Shown in pieces: positions 6,268 through 13,736 of a stretch of 13,774 nucleotides of DNA. Source of the DNA: an uncultured Veillonellaceae bacterium (GTDB lineage: Bacteria; Bacillota; Negativicutes; Veillonellales; Negativicoccaceae). The position numbers were made by a program, and so were the translations under genes. Position 1 is the first letter of the stretch. Each line of letters starts with the position of its first letter. Location of the stretch: contig CABTYA010000024.1 of NCBI GenBank assembly GCA_902488965.1, forward strand, positions 1-13,774, read 5' to 3'. Under the pieces are notes generated by a model. That model did not search any database, was not told where the DNA came from, and saw only the letters and a list, made by a program, of their open reading frames with translations.

Positions 6268-6319
6268 GTTCGATACATATCGAACAATAAAAAAACAAAT
6301 ACAATTATCTTTCGATTTT
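6268..6319 (+). promoter_or_regulatory. Palindrome and two inverted PurBox-like sites upstream of the permease/pur promoter
   Basis: GTTCGATACATATCGAAC (6268-6285) is an 18-base perfect palindrome starting three bases after the LOG stop codon. Its right half, with following bases (6276-6288), matches 11 of 13 positions of the Bacillus PurR PurBox as I remember it (AWWWCCGAACWWT). Bases 6307-6319 match the reverse complement at 10 of 13. The two boxes are inverted and 18 bases apart, close to the 16-17 known in B. subtilis, and end 3 bases before the -35 at 6323. Both have TCGAA instead of CCGAA. No U-run follows, so the palindrome is not a terminator for the LOG gene. The PurR assignment is inference, since no purR gene is in view. 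Confidence 0.45.
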
Positions 6320-6322
6320 TTA

Positions 6323-6351
6323 TTGACATTTAGGGCACCTGCCGATACAAT
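6323..6351 (+). promoter_or_regulatory. Promoter of the permease/pur operon
   Basis: TTGACA (6323-6328) and TACAAT (6346-6351) are separated by 17 bases, a near-consensus vegetative promoter. Transcription would start near 6358, giving a leader of about 55 bases. I could not recognise a purine riboswitch in that leader. Confidence 0.88.
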
Positions 6352-6412
6352 GAAAGTAATCAAACAGTCGCGGCCCTGCGTAGCATGTGCCGGCGGCGGA
6401 AAGAAGGATACG

Positions 6413-7786
6413 ATGTTGGAACGATGGTTTGCTCTGCGAGAGCGGGGCACGAATGTACGGACGGAAATCATGGCCGGCCTGACAACGTTCATCACGATGG
6501 CGTACATTTTGTTTGTGGCGCCGAGTGTCATGGGCGCGGCGGGGATGGACAAAAACGCCGTTCTGATTGCGACCTGTGTGGCATCGGGTCTGGTGACGAT
6601 CGCGATGGGCGTATTCGTCAATTACCCGATTTGTTTGGCGCCGGGCGTCGGCCTGATTGCCTTTTACGCCTTTACCGTGGTGTTGGGGATGGGCGTCACT
6701 TGGCAGACGGCACTGGGGGCGGTCTTTATCTCGGGGCTGGTCTTTATCCTGTTGACTGCGACGCATATCCGGCAGATGATTTTGGAAGGGATTCCGCAAT
6801 CGCTCAAAGCGGCGATTACCGTCGGGATCGGGCTGTTCATCACCATCATCGGCTTGAAGATGAGCGGACTTTTGGCGGTGATTTTGTCGCTGTCGCCGGA
6901 TGCACTGGCGGAGACGGTAGCGGCGGGCGGCCACTACGTCGCGGGGGCGAACGATACGCTGCTCGGACTCGGTGCGCTTGATGAACCCAAGCATTTGCTG
7001 ACATTGTTCGGATTGTTCTTCACGGCGATTTTGATGGCGCGCAACGTCAACGGCTCGATTCTCATCGGGATTATCGTAACGTCGATTTTGGCGCACGTCA
7101 TGGGCGTCGCGCAGATTCCGGCCGACTTTACGCCGTTCATGCTGCCCGACTTCAGTAACAACGCATTCTTGCAGCTCGATATCATGGGCGCGGTACATAT
7201 GGGGCTGGTGACGATTATCCTGACCTTTACCTTCGTCGAATTGTTCGACTCGATGGGGACGATGATCGGCACGGCGACGAAAGCGGGTCTCGTCGATCCG
7301 AAGACGGGCAAATTCCCCGGCATGGGGCGGGCGCTCTTCGTCGATGCGACGGGGGTATCGTTCGGGGCCTTGCTCGGTGCGCCGACAGTGACCGCATTCG
7401 TCGAAAGTGCGGCGGGCGTCGGTGCGGGCGGCCGGACAGGGCTTACGGCCGTGGTTTGCGGCCTGTGTTTCCTGGCGAGTCTGTTCCTCGCACCGGTGAT
7501 GATGCTGATTCCCGATGCGGCGACCAGCCAGGCGTTGATTCTCGTCGGCGCGTTGATGCTCGGCGGGGTCAAACAGATTGATTTTGACGACTTCACGGAA
7601 GTTTTCCCGGCGTTCATGACAATCGTCATGATGCCGTTTACTTACAGCATTGCCAACGGGATTTCCGCGGGCCTGGTGGCGTATCCGTTGCTGAAACTCG
7701 TGACGGGCAAAGGCAAAGACGTCCATCCGATCGTCTACATTTTGGCGGTGCTGATTGTCGCGCGGTACATATTCCTGAGCGAATAA
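6413..7786 (+). CDS. AzgA/PbuG-type purine base permease (NCS2-related)
   Basis: This integral membrane transporter of 457 residues would import purine bases (hypoxanthine, guanine or adenine), driven by proton symport as in the AzgA/PbuG group. It shows the family opening (TEIMAGLTTFITMAYILFVA), the conserved NYPICLAPGVGLIAFYAF segment, FVELFDSMGTMIGTATKAGL, and the AFVESAAGVGAGGRTGL loop. Many hydrophobic segments consistent with 12-14 membrane passes run through it. ATG 6413 is preceded by AAGAAGGA (6401-6408); the longer open frame to 6323 would overlap the promoter and is rejected. It is the first gene of the operon and purE follows 31 bases later with no terminator, so uptake and synthesis are expressed together. 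Family membership is firm; the exact base carried is not readable. Confidence 0.95.
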   Translation: MLERWFALRERGTNVRTEIMAGLTTFITMAYILFVAPSVMGAAGMDKNAVLIATCVASGLVTIAMGVFVNYPICLAPGVGLIAFYAFTVVLGMGVTWQTALGAVFISGLVFILLTATHIRQMILEGIPQSLKAAITVGIGLFITIIGLKMSGLLAVILSLSPDALAETVAAGGHYVAGANDTLLGLGALDEPKHLLTLFGLFFTAILMARNVNGSILIGIIVTSILAHVMGVAQIPADFTPFMLPDFSNNAFLQLDIMGAVHMGLVTIILTFTFVELFDSMGTMIGTATKAGLVDPKTGKFPGMGRALFVDATGVSFGALLGAPTVTAFVESAAGVGAGGRTGLTAVVCGLCFLASLFLAPVMMLIPDAATSQALILVGALMLGGVKQIDFDDFTEVFPAFMTIVMMPFTYSIANGISAGLVAYPLLKLVTGKGKDVHPIVYILAVLIVARYIFLSE

Positions 7787-7817
7787 TCGGTACGGGAGAG
7801 AAAACAGGAGGAATGAT

Positions 7818-8309
7818 ATGAAGGTAGCAGTGATTATGGGCAGCGATTCCGACTGGGCGGTCATGCAAAAAGGCGTCGACCTGCTGCGGACGTTCGGAAT
7901 CGAGCCGGCGGTAACGATCGCTTCGGCGCATCGGACACCGGAAAAATTACGGTCCTTTGTCGCGGCGCAGGAAGCGGCGGGGACGGAGGTCTTTATCGCA
8001 GGCGCGGGTGCGGCGGCGCATCTGCCCGGCGTGGTGGCGAGCTTGACGGAAAAGCCCGTCATCGGCGTACCGCTGGCCGCCAGCTTGGGCGGACTCGATG
8101 CGTTGCTCGCCATCGTGCAGATGCCGAGCGGCATGCCGGTCGCGACAGTGGCCATCGGCGGTTCGAAGAATGCGGCGCTCTTGGCGGTACAGATCGGCGC
8201 GGCGCACGATGCGGCGTTGGCGGAAAAATTCCACGCCTATCGCGTCGAACAGGCGGAAAAAGTCACGGCGAAAGATGACGCATTGCAGCGTCAATTGACA
8301 GACAAGTAA
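7818..8309 (+). CDS. purE: N5-carboxyaminoimidazole ribonucleotide mutase (class I PurE)
   Basis: PurE converts N5-CAIR to CAIR, the sixth stage of de novo IMP synthesis. The 163-residue protein has the whole class I pattern: MGSDSDW (7-13), SAHRTP with the catalytic His38 (36-41), AGAGAAAHLPGVV, and GGSKNAALLA. These are class I features; class II AIR carboxylases differ at SAHRTP and in the later loop. A class I enzyme normally needs PurK to make N5-CAIR, and purK is not next to it here. ATG 7818 has AGGAGG at 7806-7811. It lies between the base permease and purC on the same strand with short gaps, so it is part of one operon. Confidence 0.97.
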   Translation: MKVAVIMGSDSDWAVMQKGVDLLRTFGIEPAVTIASAHRTPEKLRSFVAAQEAAGTEVFIAGAGAAAHLPGVVASLTEKPVIGVPLAASLGGLDALLAIVQMPSGMPVATVAIGGSKNAALLAVQIGAAHDAALAEKFHAYRVEQAEKVTAKDDALQRQLTDK

Positions 8310-8327
8310 GAAAAGGGGCGACCAATC

Positions 8328-9038
8328 ATGGCAGGAGAAATGTGGTATGAAGGTAAGGCAAAACAGGTATTTTTGACGGATCGCGACGACGAAGTCATTG
8401 TTCATTACAAAGACGATGCGACCGCGTTCAACGGTGCGAAAAAAGGCACGATTGCGGACAAAGGCGTACTGAACAACCAAATCACGTCGTTTTTCTTTGA
8501 ACTGCTGGCTGAAAACGGCGTTCCGACGCACTTCATCGCGCGGGAAAACGACCGCGACCAGCGGGTCAAGAAGTTGCACATCATTCCGTTGGAAGTCATC
8601 GTGCGCAACCGTTGCGCGGGGTCCATGGCGAAACGCTACGGCCGGGAAGAAGGCGAAACGCTCGCCCATCCGACCATCGAATTTTGCCTGAAAGACGACG
8701 CGCTCGACGATCCGATGATCAACCGTTCGCAGATCACGGCGCTGGGCTTGGCGACGGACGAAGAACTCGACACGATTACGAAATTGGCGTTCCAAGTCAA
8801 CGACGTATTGTCGAAGTTCCTGCAGACGAAGAAGGTTATTCTCGTCGATTTCAAACTCGAATTCGGCAAGGATACGACGGGAACGATTTTGCTCGGCGAT
8901 GAAATCTCGCCGGATACGTGCCGGTTCTGGGATGCGGATACATTGGAAAAGCTGGACAAAGACCGCTTCCGTCGGGATTTGGGACATGTCGAAGAAGCGT
9001 ATCACGAAATGCTGCAACGCTTGACGTCACGGGCGTAA
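8328..9038 (+). CDS. purC: SAICAR synthetase (phosphoribosylaminoimidazole-succinocarboxamide synthase)
   Basis: PurC joins CAIR and aspartate with ATP to give SAICAR. At 236 residues it has the standard bacterial length. Visible signatures are YEGKAKQVF (7-15, nucleotide loop), DDATAFNGAKKG (29-40), IPLEVIVRNRCAGS (86-99) and VDFKLEFG (173-180), which are the two family signature regions. ATG 8328 is preceded by AAAAGGGG at 8311-8318, a weaker site than its neighbours have. It starts 19 bases after purE. A strong hairpin with a T-run follows its stop, before purF. PurB, needed for the next step, is not encoded in the window. Confidence 0.98.
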   Translation: MAGEMWYEGKAKQVFLTDRDDEVIVHYKDDATAFNGAKKGTIADKGVLNNQITSFFFELLAENGVPTHFIARENDRDQRVKKLHIIPLEVIVRNRCAGSMAKRYGREEGETLAHPTIEFCLKDDALDDPMINRSQITALGLATDEELDTITKLAFQVNDVLSKFLQTKKVILVDFKLEFGKDTTGTILLGDEISPDTCRFWDADTLEKLDKDRFRRDLGHVEEAYHEMLQRLTSRA

Positions 9039-9046
9039 TGCGGACG

Positions 9047-9091
9047 ACACGAGAACAAAACCGATGCGGTCGGATTTGTTCTCGCGTTTTT
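9047..9091 (+). terminator. Intrinsic terminator or attenuator between purC and purF
   Basis: CGAGAACAAA (9050-9059) pairs with TTTGTTCTCG (9075-9084). After an A/A mismatch, CCGA (9061-9064) pairs with TCGG (9070-9073) around a 5-base loop. One mismatch further out, AC 9047-9048 can pair with GT 9086-9087. TTTTT follows at 9087-9091. No clear promoter was seen in the 38 bases between it and purF, so it probably reduces rather than ends transcription of the distal genes. Confidence 0.8.
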
Positions 9092-9129
9092 ATATACGGA
9101 GATGAAAGAGAGAAACGGGGGAGCCGGAG

Positions 9130-10533
9130 ATGGCATATGATGAGATATGGGACCGTCCGCAGGAAGAATGCGGCGTGTTCGGTGTGTACGATCCGCAGGC
9201 GCGGATTGCGGAAACGATATATTACGGGTTGTTTGCGTTACAGCACCGCGGGCAGGAAGGCGCGGGGATGACGTATGCGGACGGTGAACGACTGACGACA
9301 CAATGCGGTACGGGCTTGGTACTTGACGTGTTTCCGGAGCTTCCGGAAGAGGCCGCGCGGATAGGTATCGGCCATGTACTGTATGCGTCGCCGGACGTAG
9401 TGGCGGCCGACAGCGTGCAGCCGATTCAGGGCCGTACGGGTATCGGCGAAATCAGCGTCGCCATCAACGGGGCGATCGTCAATGCGGATTCGCTGCGCGA
9501 ACGGCTGATTGCCGCAGGGGCGATTTTCCGGACGCCGACGGATGCGGAAATCGTGTTGCACCTGCTGGCGCGCGCCACGGGCGACGACATGACGGAACGG
9601 CTCAAGGCCGCGGTTCGCGAGCTTGACGGCGCGTATTCCATGGTGGTGATGACGAAGGACACGCTTTACGGCGTGCGCGATCCGCAGGCGTACCGGCCGC
9701 TCTGTGTCGGGCGGACGTCGACCGGCGGCTGGGTCATCGCCTCGGAAACCTGCGCACTCGACGCGATCGGCGCGGCGCATGTGCATGACGTGCGCGCGGG
9801 CGAGATGGTCAAAATCGATGCGGCGGGACCGACGTATCTGTCGTTTACCACGCCGGCGACGGGGCGCCAGCTTGCACGGAGCGTATTCGAGTATGTCTAC
9901 TTCGCCCGACCGGACTCGGTCATCGACGGCTTGTCCGTATACGAAGCGCGGCTGCGCATGGGCGAAATCCTGTGGAACGAATGCGGATTTACGGGCGATC
10001 TGGTCATGAGCGTGCCCGACTCGGGGACGGTGGCGGCAATCGGCTATGCCCGCGCATCGGGGATTCCTTACACGGAAGGCTTTGTCAAGAACCGCTACAT
10101 GGGGCGGACGTTTATCCAGCCGACGCAGACCATGCGGGAACGGTCGGTACGGATGAAACTGAACCCCGTCGCGCAAAATATCCGCGGCAAGCGGCTCATC
10201 GTCGTAGACGATTCCATCGTGCGCGGGACGACGAGCCGGATTATCGTCAAGCTGCTCCGCGAAGCGGGTGCGGCGGAGGTCAATATGGTAATCACCTCGC
10301 CGCCGGTGAAATACCCGTCGTATTTCGGGACGGATTTTTCCCAACAGGAAAAGCTGATTGCGGCGACACATACGCCGGAAGAGATTCGCGAAGCCATCGG
10401 GGCGGATCGGCTGCATTTCCTGTCGCAGGACGGATTGGCGCAGGCACTGCGCGAAGTGCCGACGGAAGAACTCAGTTTTGCTTGTTTTGACGGTGAGTAT
10501 CGGACACCGTTACCGAAGGAGGAGAAGCAATGA
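9130..10533 (+). CDS. purF: Amidophosphoribosyltransferase (glutamine PRPP amidotransferase)
   Basis: PurF makes phosphoribosylamine from PRPP and glutamine, the first committed step of purine synthesis. The 467-residue protein has an N-terminal Ntn glutaminase domain: EECGVFGVYD with nucleophile Cys14 after a 13-residue propeptide, and LQHRGQEGAGM. A C-terminal phosphoribosyltransferase domain carries the PRPP loop VVDDSIVRGTTS (358-369). B. subtilis-type enzymes carry a 4Fe-4S cluster on four Cys. The matching positions here are Ser251 (SVFEYVYFARPDS) and Ser397 (YPSYFGTD), and the C-terminal pair is replaced in ELSFACFDGEY, so the cluster is apparently absent. ATG 9130 has GGGGGAG at about 9117-9123. 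The gene lies behind the purC-purF hairpin and overlaps purM by 4 bases. The family as a whole is feedback-inhibited by purine nucleotides. Confidence 0.98.
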   Translation: MAYDEIWDRPQEECGVFGVYDPQARIAETIYYGLFALQHRGQEGAGMTYADGERLTTQCGTGLVLDVFPELPEEAARIGIGHVLYASPDVVAADSVQPIQGRTGIGEISVAINGAIVNADSLRERLIAAGAIFRTPTDAEIVLHLLARATGDDMTERLKAAVRELDGAYSMVVMTKDTLYGVRDPQAYRPLCVGRTSTGGWVIASETCALDAIGAAHVHDVRAGEMVKIDAAGPTYLSFTTPATGRQLARSVFEYVYFARPDSVIDGLSVYEARLRMGEILWNECGFTGDLVMSVPDSGTVAAIGYARASGIPYTEGFVKNRYMGRTFIQPTQTMRERSVRMKLNPVAQNIRGKRLIVVDDSIVRGTTSRIIVKLLREAGAAEVNMVITSPPVKYPSYFGTDFSQQEKLIAATHTPEEIREAIGADRLHFLSQDGLAQALREVPTEELSFACFDGEYRTPLPKEEKQ

Positions 10534-11570
10534 CACGGGAAGCGTTGACCTACGCCGAGGCGGGGGTAAATATCGATGCCGGCAATCGGGCCGTCGCATT
10601 GATGAAGGACAGTGTACGGGCGACATATACGGACGGCGTCTTGGGTGATGTCGGCGGCTTCGGGGGACTGTTTGCGCTGACGGCGTGCGGTCATCCCGAA
10701 ATGGTGTTGGTCGCGGGTACCGACGGGGTCGGGACGAAATTGCGGCTGGCCATCGACATGGATCGGCACGATACCATCGGGCAGGACTGCGTCGCGATGT
10801 CGGTCAACGATGTTCTCGTCCAAGGCGCGACGCCGCTGTTTTTCCTCGACTATATCGCAACGGGTGAGCTGCTCCCCGAGCAAATCGCCTCGATTGTTGC
10901 GGGGGTGGCACGGGCGTGTCGCGAATCGGGCTGTGCGCTGCTCGGCGGAGAAACTGCGGAGATGGCGGGATTTTATGCGGCGGGCGATTACGACCTGGCG
11001 GGGTTTGCCGTCGGGGCGGTGGCGCGTGACCGTGTGATTACGGGCGAAACGATCGCGGCGGGCGATGTCGTGCTGGGGCTGCCGTCCTCGGGCGTACATT
11101 CCAACGGGTATTCGCTGGTGCGGAAGATCATTGCCCGCGAAGGGCTCGACTTGACGCGGACCTACGGCGATCTCGGCGTGCCGCTCGGCGATGTGCTGCT
11201 CACGCCGACACGGCTGTACGTACGGGCGGTCGCACCGCTGTTCGGACGGTTTGACGTCAAAGGCATCGTTCATATTACGGGCGGCGGATTTTATGATAAT
11301 ATCCCGCGGGTATTGCCGGAAGGCCTCGGCGTCAAGATCGACCCGACGAGCTATCCCTTGCCGCCGATCTTTCCGCAGCTCGCGTCGTGGGGCAATGTCC
11401 CGCGTCGTGAAATGTACCGGACGTTCAACATGGGCTTGGGCATGCTGCTGATCGCCTCGCCGCAAGAGGCGGAGCGTATCGTCGCGGATCTGGAGTCGCG
11501 CGGCGAGACCGTGTACACGGTCGGCGAAGTGACGACGAGCGGTACGGTGGAAATCGGAGGCGTGGAATGA
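10530..11570 (+). CDS. purM: Phosphoribosylformylglycinamidine cyclo-ligase (AIR synthetase)
   Basis: PurM closes the imidazole ring: FGAM plus ATP gives AIR. The 346-residue length is normal. Hallmarks are YAEAGVNIDAGN at the N-terminus, the ATP-binding GTDGVGTK (63-70), SVNDVLVQGATPLFFLDY (91-108), GGETAEMAGFY (139-149), and HITGGGFYDNIPR in the C-terminal half. ATG 10530 has AAGGAGGA at 10516-10523 inside the purF end and overlaps the purF stop (ATGA). The stop in turn overlaps the purN start by 4 bases. Its substrate FGAM needs PurL (or PurSQL), which is not in the window. Confidence 0.98.
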   Translation: MTREALTYAEAGVNIDAGNRAVALMKDSVRATYTDGVLGDVGGFGGLFALTACGHPEMVLVAGTDGVGTKLRLAIDMDRHDTIGQDCVAMSVNDVLVQGATPLFFLDYIATGELLPEQIASIVAGVARACRESGCALLGGETAEMAGFYAAGDYDLAGFAVGAVARDRVITGETIAAGDVVLGLPSSGVHSNGYSLVRKIIAREGLDLTRTYGDLGVPLGDVLLTPTRLYVRAVAPLFGRFDVKGIVHITGGGFYDNIPRVLPEGLGVKIDPTSYPLPPIFPQLASWGNVPRREMYRTFNMGLGMLLIASPQEAERIVADLESRGETVYTVGEVTTSGTVEIGGVE

Positions 11571-12184
11571 AACGGATTGCGATATTGGTTTCCGGCCGCG
11601 GCTCCAATGCCGAAGCGCTGATTCGGGCGTGCCAAGCCGGCGAAATCGACGGGGAAGTGGTGCTTGTGACGGGGGACGTACCGACGGCGCCCGCACTGGC
11701 CAAAGCACGCGATCTCGGGATTCCGACGCATGCGACCGACCCGCACGATTTTGCGTCGAAGGTCGATTATGAAAGCCACTTGCTCCGCATGATTTCGGAA
11801 AGCGGCGCGGATCTTATTTGTCTGGCTGGCTATATGCGGCTGGTGGGGCCGCTGCTGCTGGGGGCGTATCGCCGGCGGATTTTGAATATTCATCCCTCGC
11901 TCTTGCCGGCGTTTCCGGGGCTGGACGCACAGGCGCAGGCACTGCGGGCAGGGGTCAAGGTGGCCGGCTGTACGGTGCATTTTATCGATGCGGGGATTGA
12001 CAGCGGGCCGATCGTGGCTCAGACGGCGGTTCCCGTGGCGGACGACGATACGGCGGACAGTCTCGCCGCGCGGATTTTGGAGGCGGAGCATCCGACCTAT
12101 GTGCGGGCGGTCGCGGCGTATTGCCGCGGCGACTTGCGCTGGCAGGACGGTCGGGTGGTCGGCGCCGGTCAGGAGGAATTATGA
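11567..12184 (+). CDS. purN: Phosphoribosylglycinamide formyltransferase (10-formyl-THF dependent)
   Basis: PurN transfers a formyl group from 10-formyltetrahydrofolate to GAR, giving FGAR. The 205-residue length fits the family. The start is KRIAILVSGRGSN (2-14, phosphate loop). Catalytic residues are Asn107 and His109 in NIHPSLLPAFPG and Asp145 in DAGIDSGPI, matching Asn106, His108 and Asp144 of the E. coli enzyme. ATG 11567 has GGAGG at 11556-11560. It overlaps purM and purH by 4 bases each, so translation is probably coupled along the operon. Confidence 0.98.
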   Translation: MKRIAILVSGRGSNAEALIRACQAGEIDGEVVLVTGDVPTAPALAKARDLGIPTHATDPHDFASKVDYESHLLRMISESGADLICLAGYMRLVGPLLLGAYRRRILNIHPSLLPAFPGLDAQAQALRAGVKVAGCTVHFIDAGIDSGPIVAQTAVPVADDDTADSLAARILEAEHPTYVRAVAAYCRGDLRWQDGRVVGAGQEEL

Positions 12185-13713
12185 AACAACGGGCATTGCT
12201 CAGTGTAGCGGATAAAACGGGATTAATCGAATTGGCCGAGGCGCTCGTCGCCGCCGGCTGGGAAATCGTGTCGACCGGCGGGACGCTGGCGGCATTGCAG
12301 GCGGCCGGAATCGCGGCCGTCGGTGTGGAAACGGTGACGGCTTCGCCCGAGATGCTGGGCGGACGGGTCAAGACCCTGCATCCAAAGATTCATGCGGGGA
12401 TTTTGGCGCGCCGTGACGTACCGGAGGATATGGATACGCTGGCGGCGCAGGACATCGTGCCGATCGACTTGGTCGCGGTCAATCTCTATCCGTTCGCGCA
12501 GACGATTGCGCGTCCCGGCGAGACACTGGCGGAAGCGATCGAGCAGATTGATATCGGCGGGCCGACGATGGTGCGGGCGGCGGCGAAAAACCACGCGAGT
12601 GTGAGCGTGCTGACCCGTCCCGATCAATACGGCGAATTTATCGAACGCCTGCAGGCGGGGACCGTCGATGCGGCGTATCGGTTTACACTCGCACGGGCGG
12701 CGTTTGCGCATACGGCCGACTACGATACACGGATCGCGTCGTATCTGGCGGCACAGGAAGACGGCGCGCAGGAGACCTTCCCTGCCGTATGGCCGGTGCA
12801 GTATGAACGGCAGGCGGTACTGCGCTACGGCGAAAACCCGCATCAGCAGGCGGCGTTCTATCGCGACCCGTCGCAGACGGGGGGATTGGCGTATGCACGG
12901 CAGCTGCACGGCAAAGAACTGTCGTATAACAATTTGGCCGATACCGATGCGGCATGGCAACTGGTATCTTCACTGTCGGGGGTCGGTTGTGCTATCATTA
13001 AACATACGAACCCTTGCGGTACGGCATTGGGAGCGACGGCGGAAGAAGCGTTCGCCCGCGCCTTTGCGGCCGATGATGTATCCTCCTACGGCGGCATCGT
13101 GGCCTGCAATACGGAAATCGACCTGGCGGCGGCGAAACGGATGCGCCCGATTTTCTTTGAAGTGATTATCGCGCCGCACTTTACGGACGATGCGCGCGCC
13201 TTGCTCAGCGAGAAGAAAAATCTCCGCTTGCTCGAGGCGGAGCCGGCGGCGGACGAATACCAAGTCAAGAGCGTATCGGGAGGGTTATTGGTACAGCAGG
13301 CGGATGCCGAACGGGACGACGAATCGACATGGGAAGTCGTTACCGAGCGGACACCGACGGAAGAGGAATATGCGGCGTTGCGATTGGCGTGGACGGTCGT
13401 CCGTCACGTCAAATCAAACGCCATTGTCGTCAGCAATGCCGAAGCGACGTTGGGCGTCGGCGCGGGGCAGATGAACCGTGTCGGTGCGGCCAAGATTGCG
13501 TTGGAGGAAGCGGGCGAGGCCGCCCAAGGCGCGGCGCTCGCGTCGGATGCTTTCTTCCCCTTCGGTGATACCGTTGAAGCGGCGGCCGCGGCGGGCATTA
13601 CGGCGATCATTCAGCCGGGCGGGTCGATTCGCGATGCGGAGTCGATTGAAGCCGCCAACAAGGCGGGGATCGCGATGGTGTGCACGGGACGTCGGCATTT
13701 CCGGCACGGTTGA
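12181..13713 (+). CDS. purH: Bifunctional AICAR formyltransferase / IMP cyclohydrolase
   Basis: PurH carries out the last two steps to IMP: formylation of AICAR and ring closure. The protein has 510 residues. An N-terminal MGS-like cyclohydrolase domain carries STGGT and GGRVKTLHPKIHAGIL (60-75). The AICAR transformylase domain shows RYGENPHQ (215-222), LHGKELSYNNLADTDAAW, Lys274-His275 in IKHTNPCG, FAADDVSSYGGIVA and the C-terminal CTGRRHFRHG. ATG 12181 has AGGAGG at 12171-12176 and overlaps the purN stop. The open frame continues upstream to 12121 inside purN but has no binding site there. Confidence 0.98.
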   Translation: MKQRALLSVADKTGLIELAEALVAAGWEIVSTGGTLAALQAAGIAAVGVETVTASPEMLGGRVKTLHPKIHAGILARRDVPEDMDTLAAQDIVPIDLVAVNLYPFAQTIARPGETLAEAIEQIDIGGPTMVRAAAKNHASVSVLTRPDQYGEFIERLQAGTVDAAYRFTLARAAFAHTADYDTRIASYLAAQEDGAQETFPAVWPVQYERQAVLRYGENPHQQAAFYRDPSQTGGLAYARQLHGKELSYNNLADTDAAWQLVSSLSGVGCAIIKHTNPCGTALGATAEEAFARAFAADDVSSYGGIVACNTEIDLAAAKRMRPIFFEVIIAPHFTDDARALLSEKKNLRLLEAEPAADEYQVKSVSGGLLVQQADAERDDESTWEVVTERTPTEEEYAALRLAWTVVRHVKSNAIVVSNAEATLGVGAGQMNRVGAAKIALEEAGEAAQGAALASDAFFPFGDTVEAAAAAGITAIIQPGGSIRDAESIEAANKAGIAMVCTGRRHFRHG

Positions 13714-13736
13714 CGACAGAAAGGACGGGCAGTGAA

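Noticed and set aside
6268..6285. Terminator of the LOG gene
   Set aside because: The palindrome is followed by an A-rich stretch, not a U-run, so it does not fit an intrinsic terminator on the plus strand.
6352..6412. Purine riboswitch in the permease leader
   Set aside because: The leader is only about 55 bases and shows neither the conserved junction bases nor the three-stem layout of a guanine/adenine aptamer.
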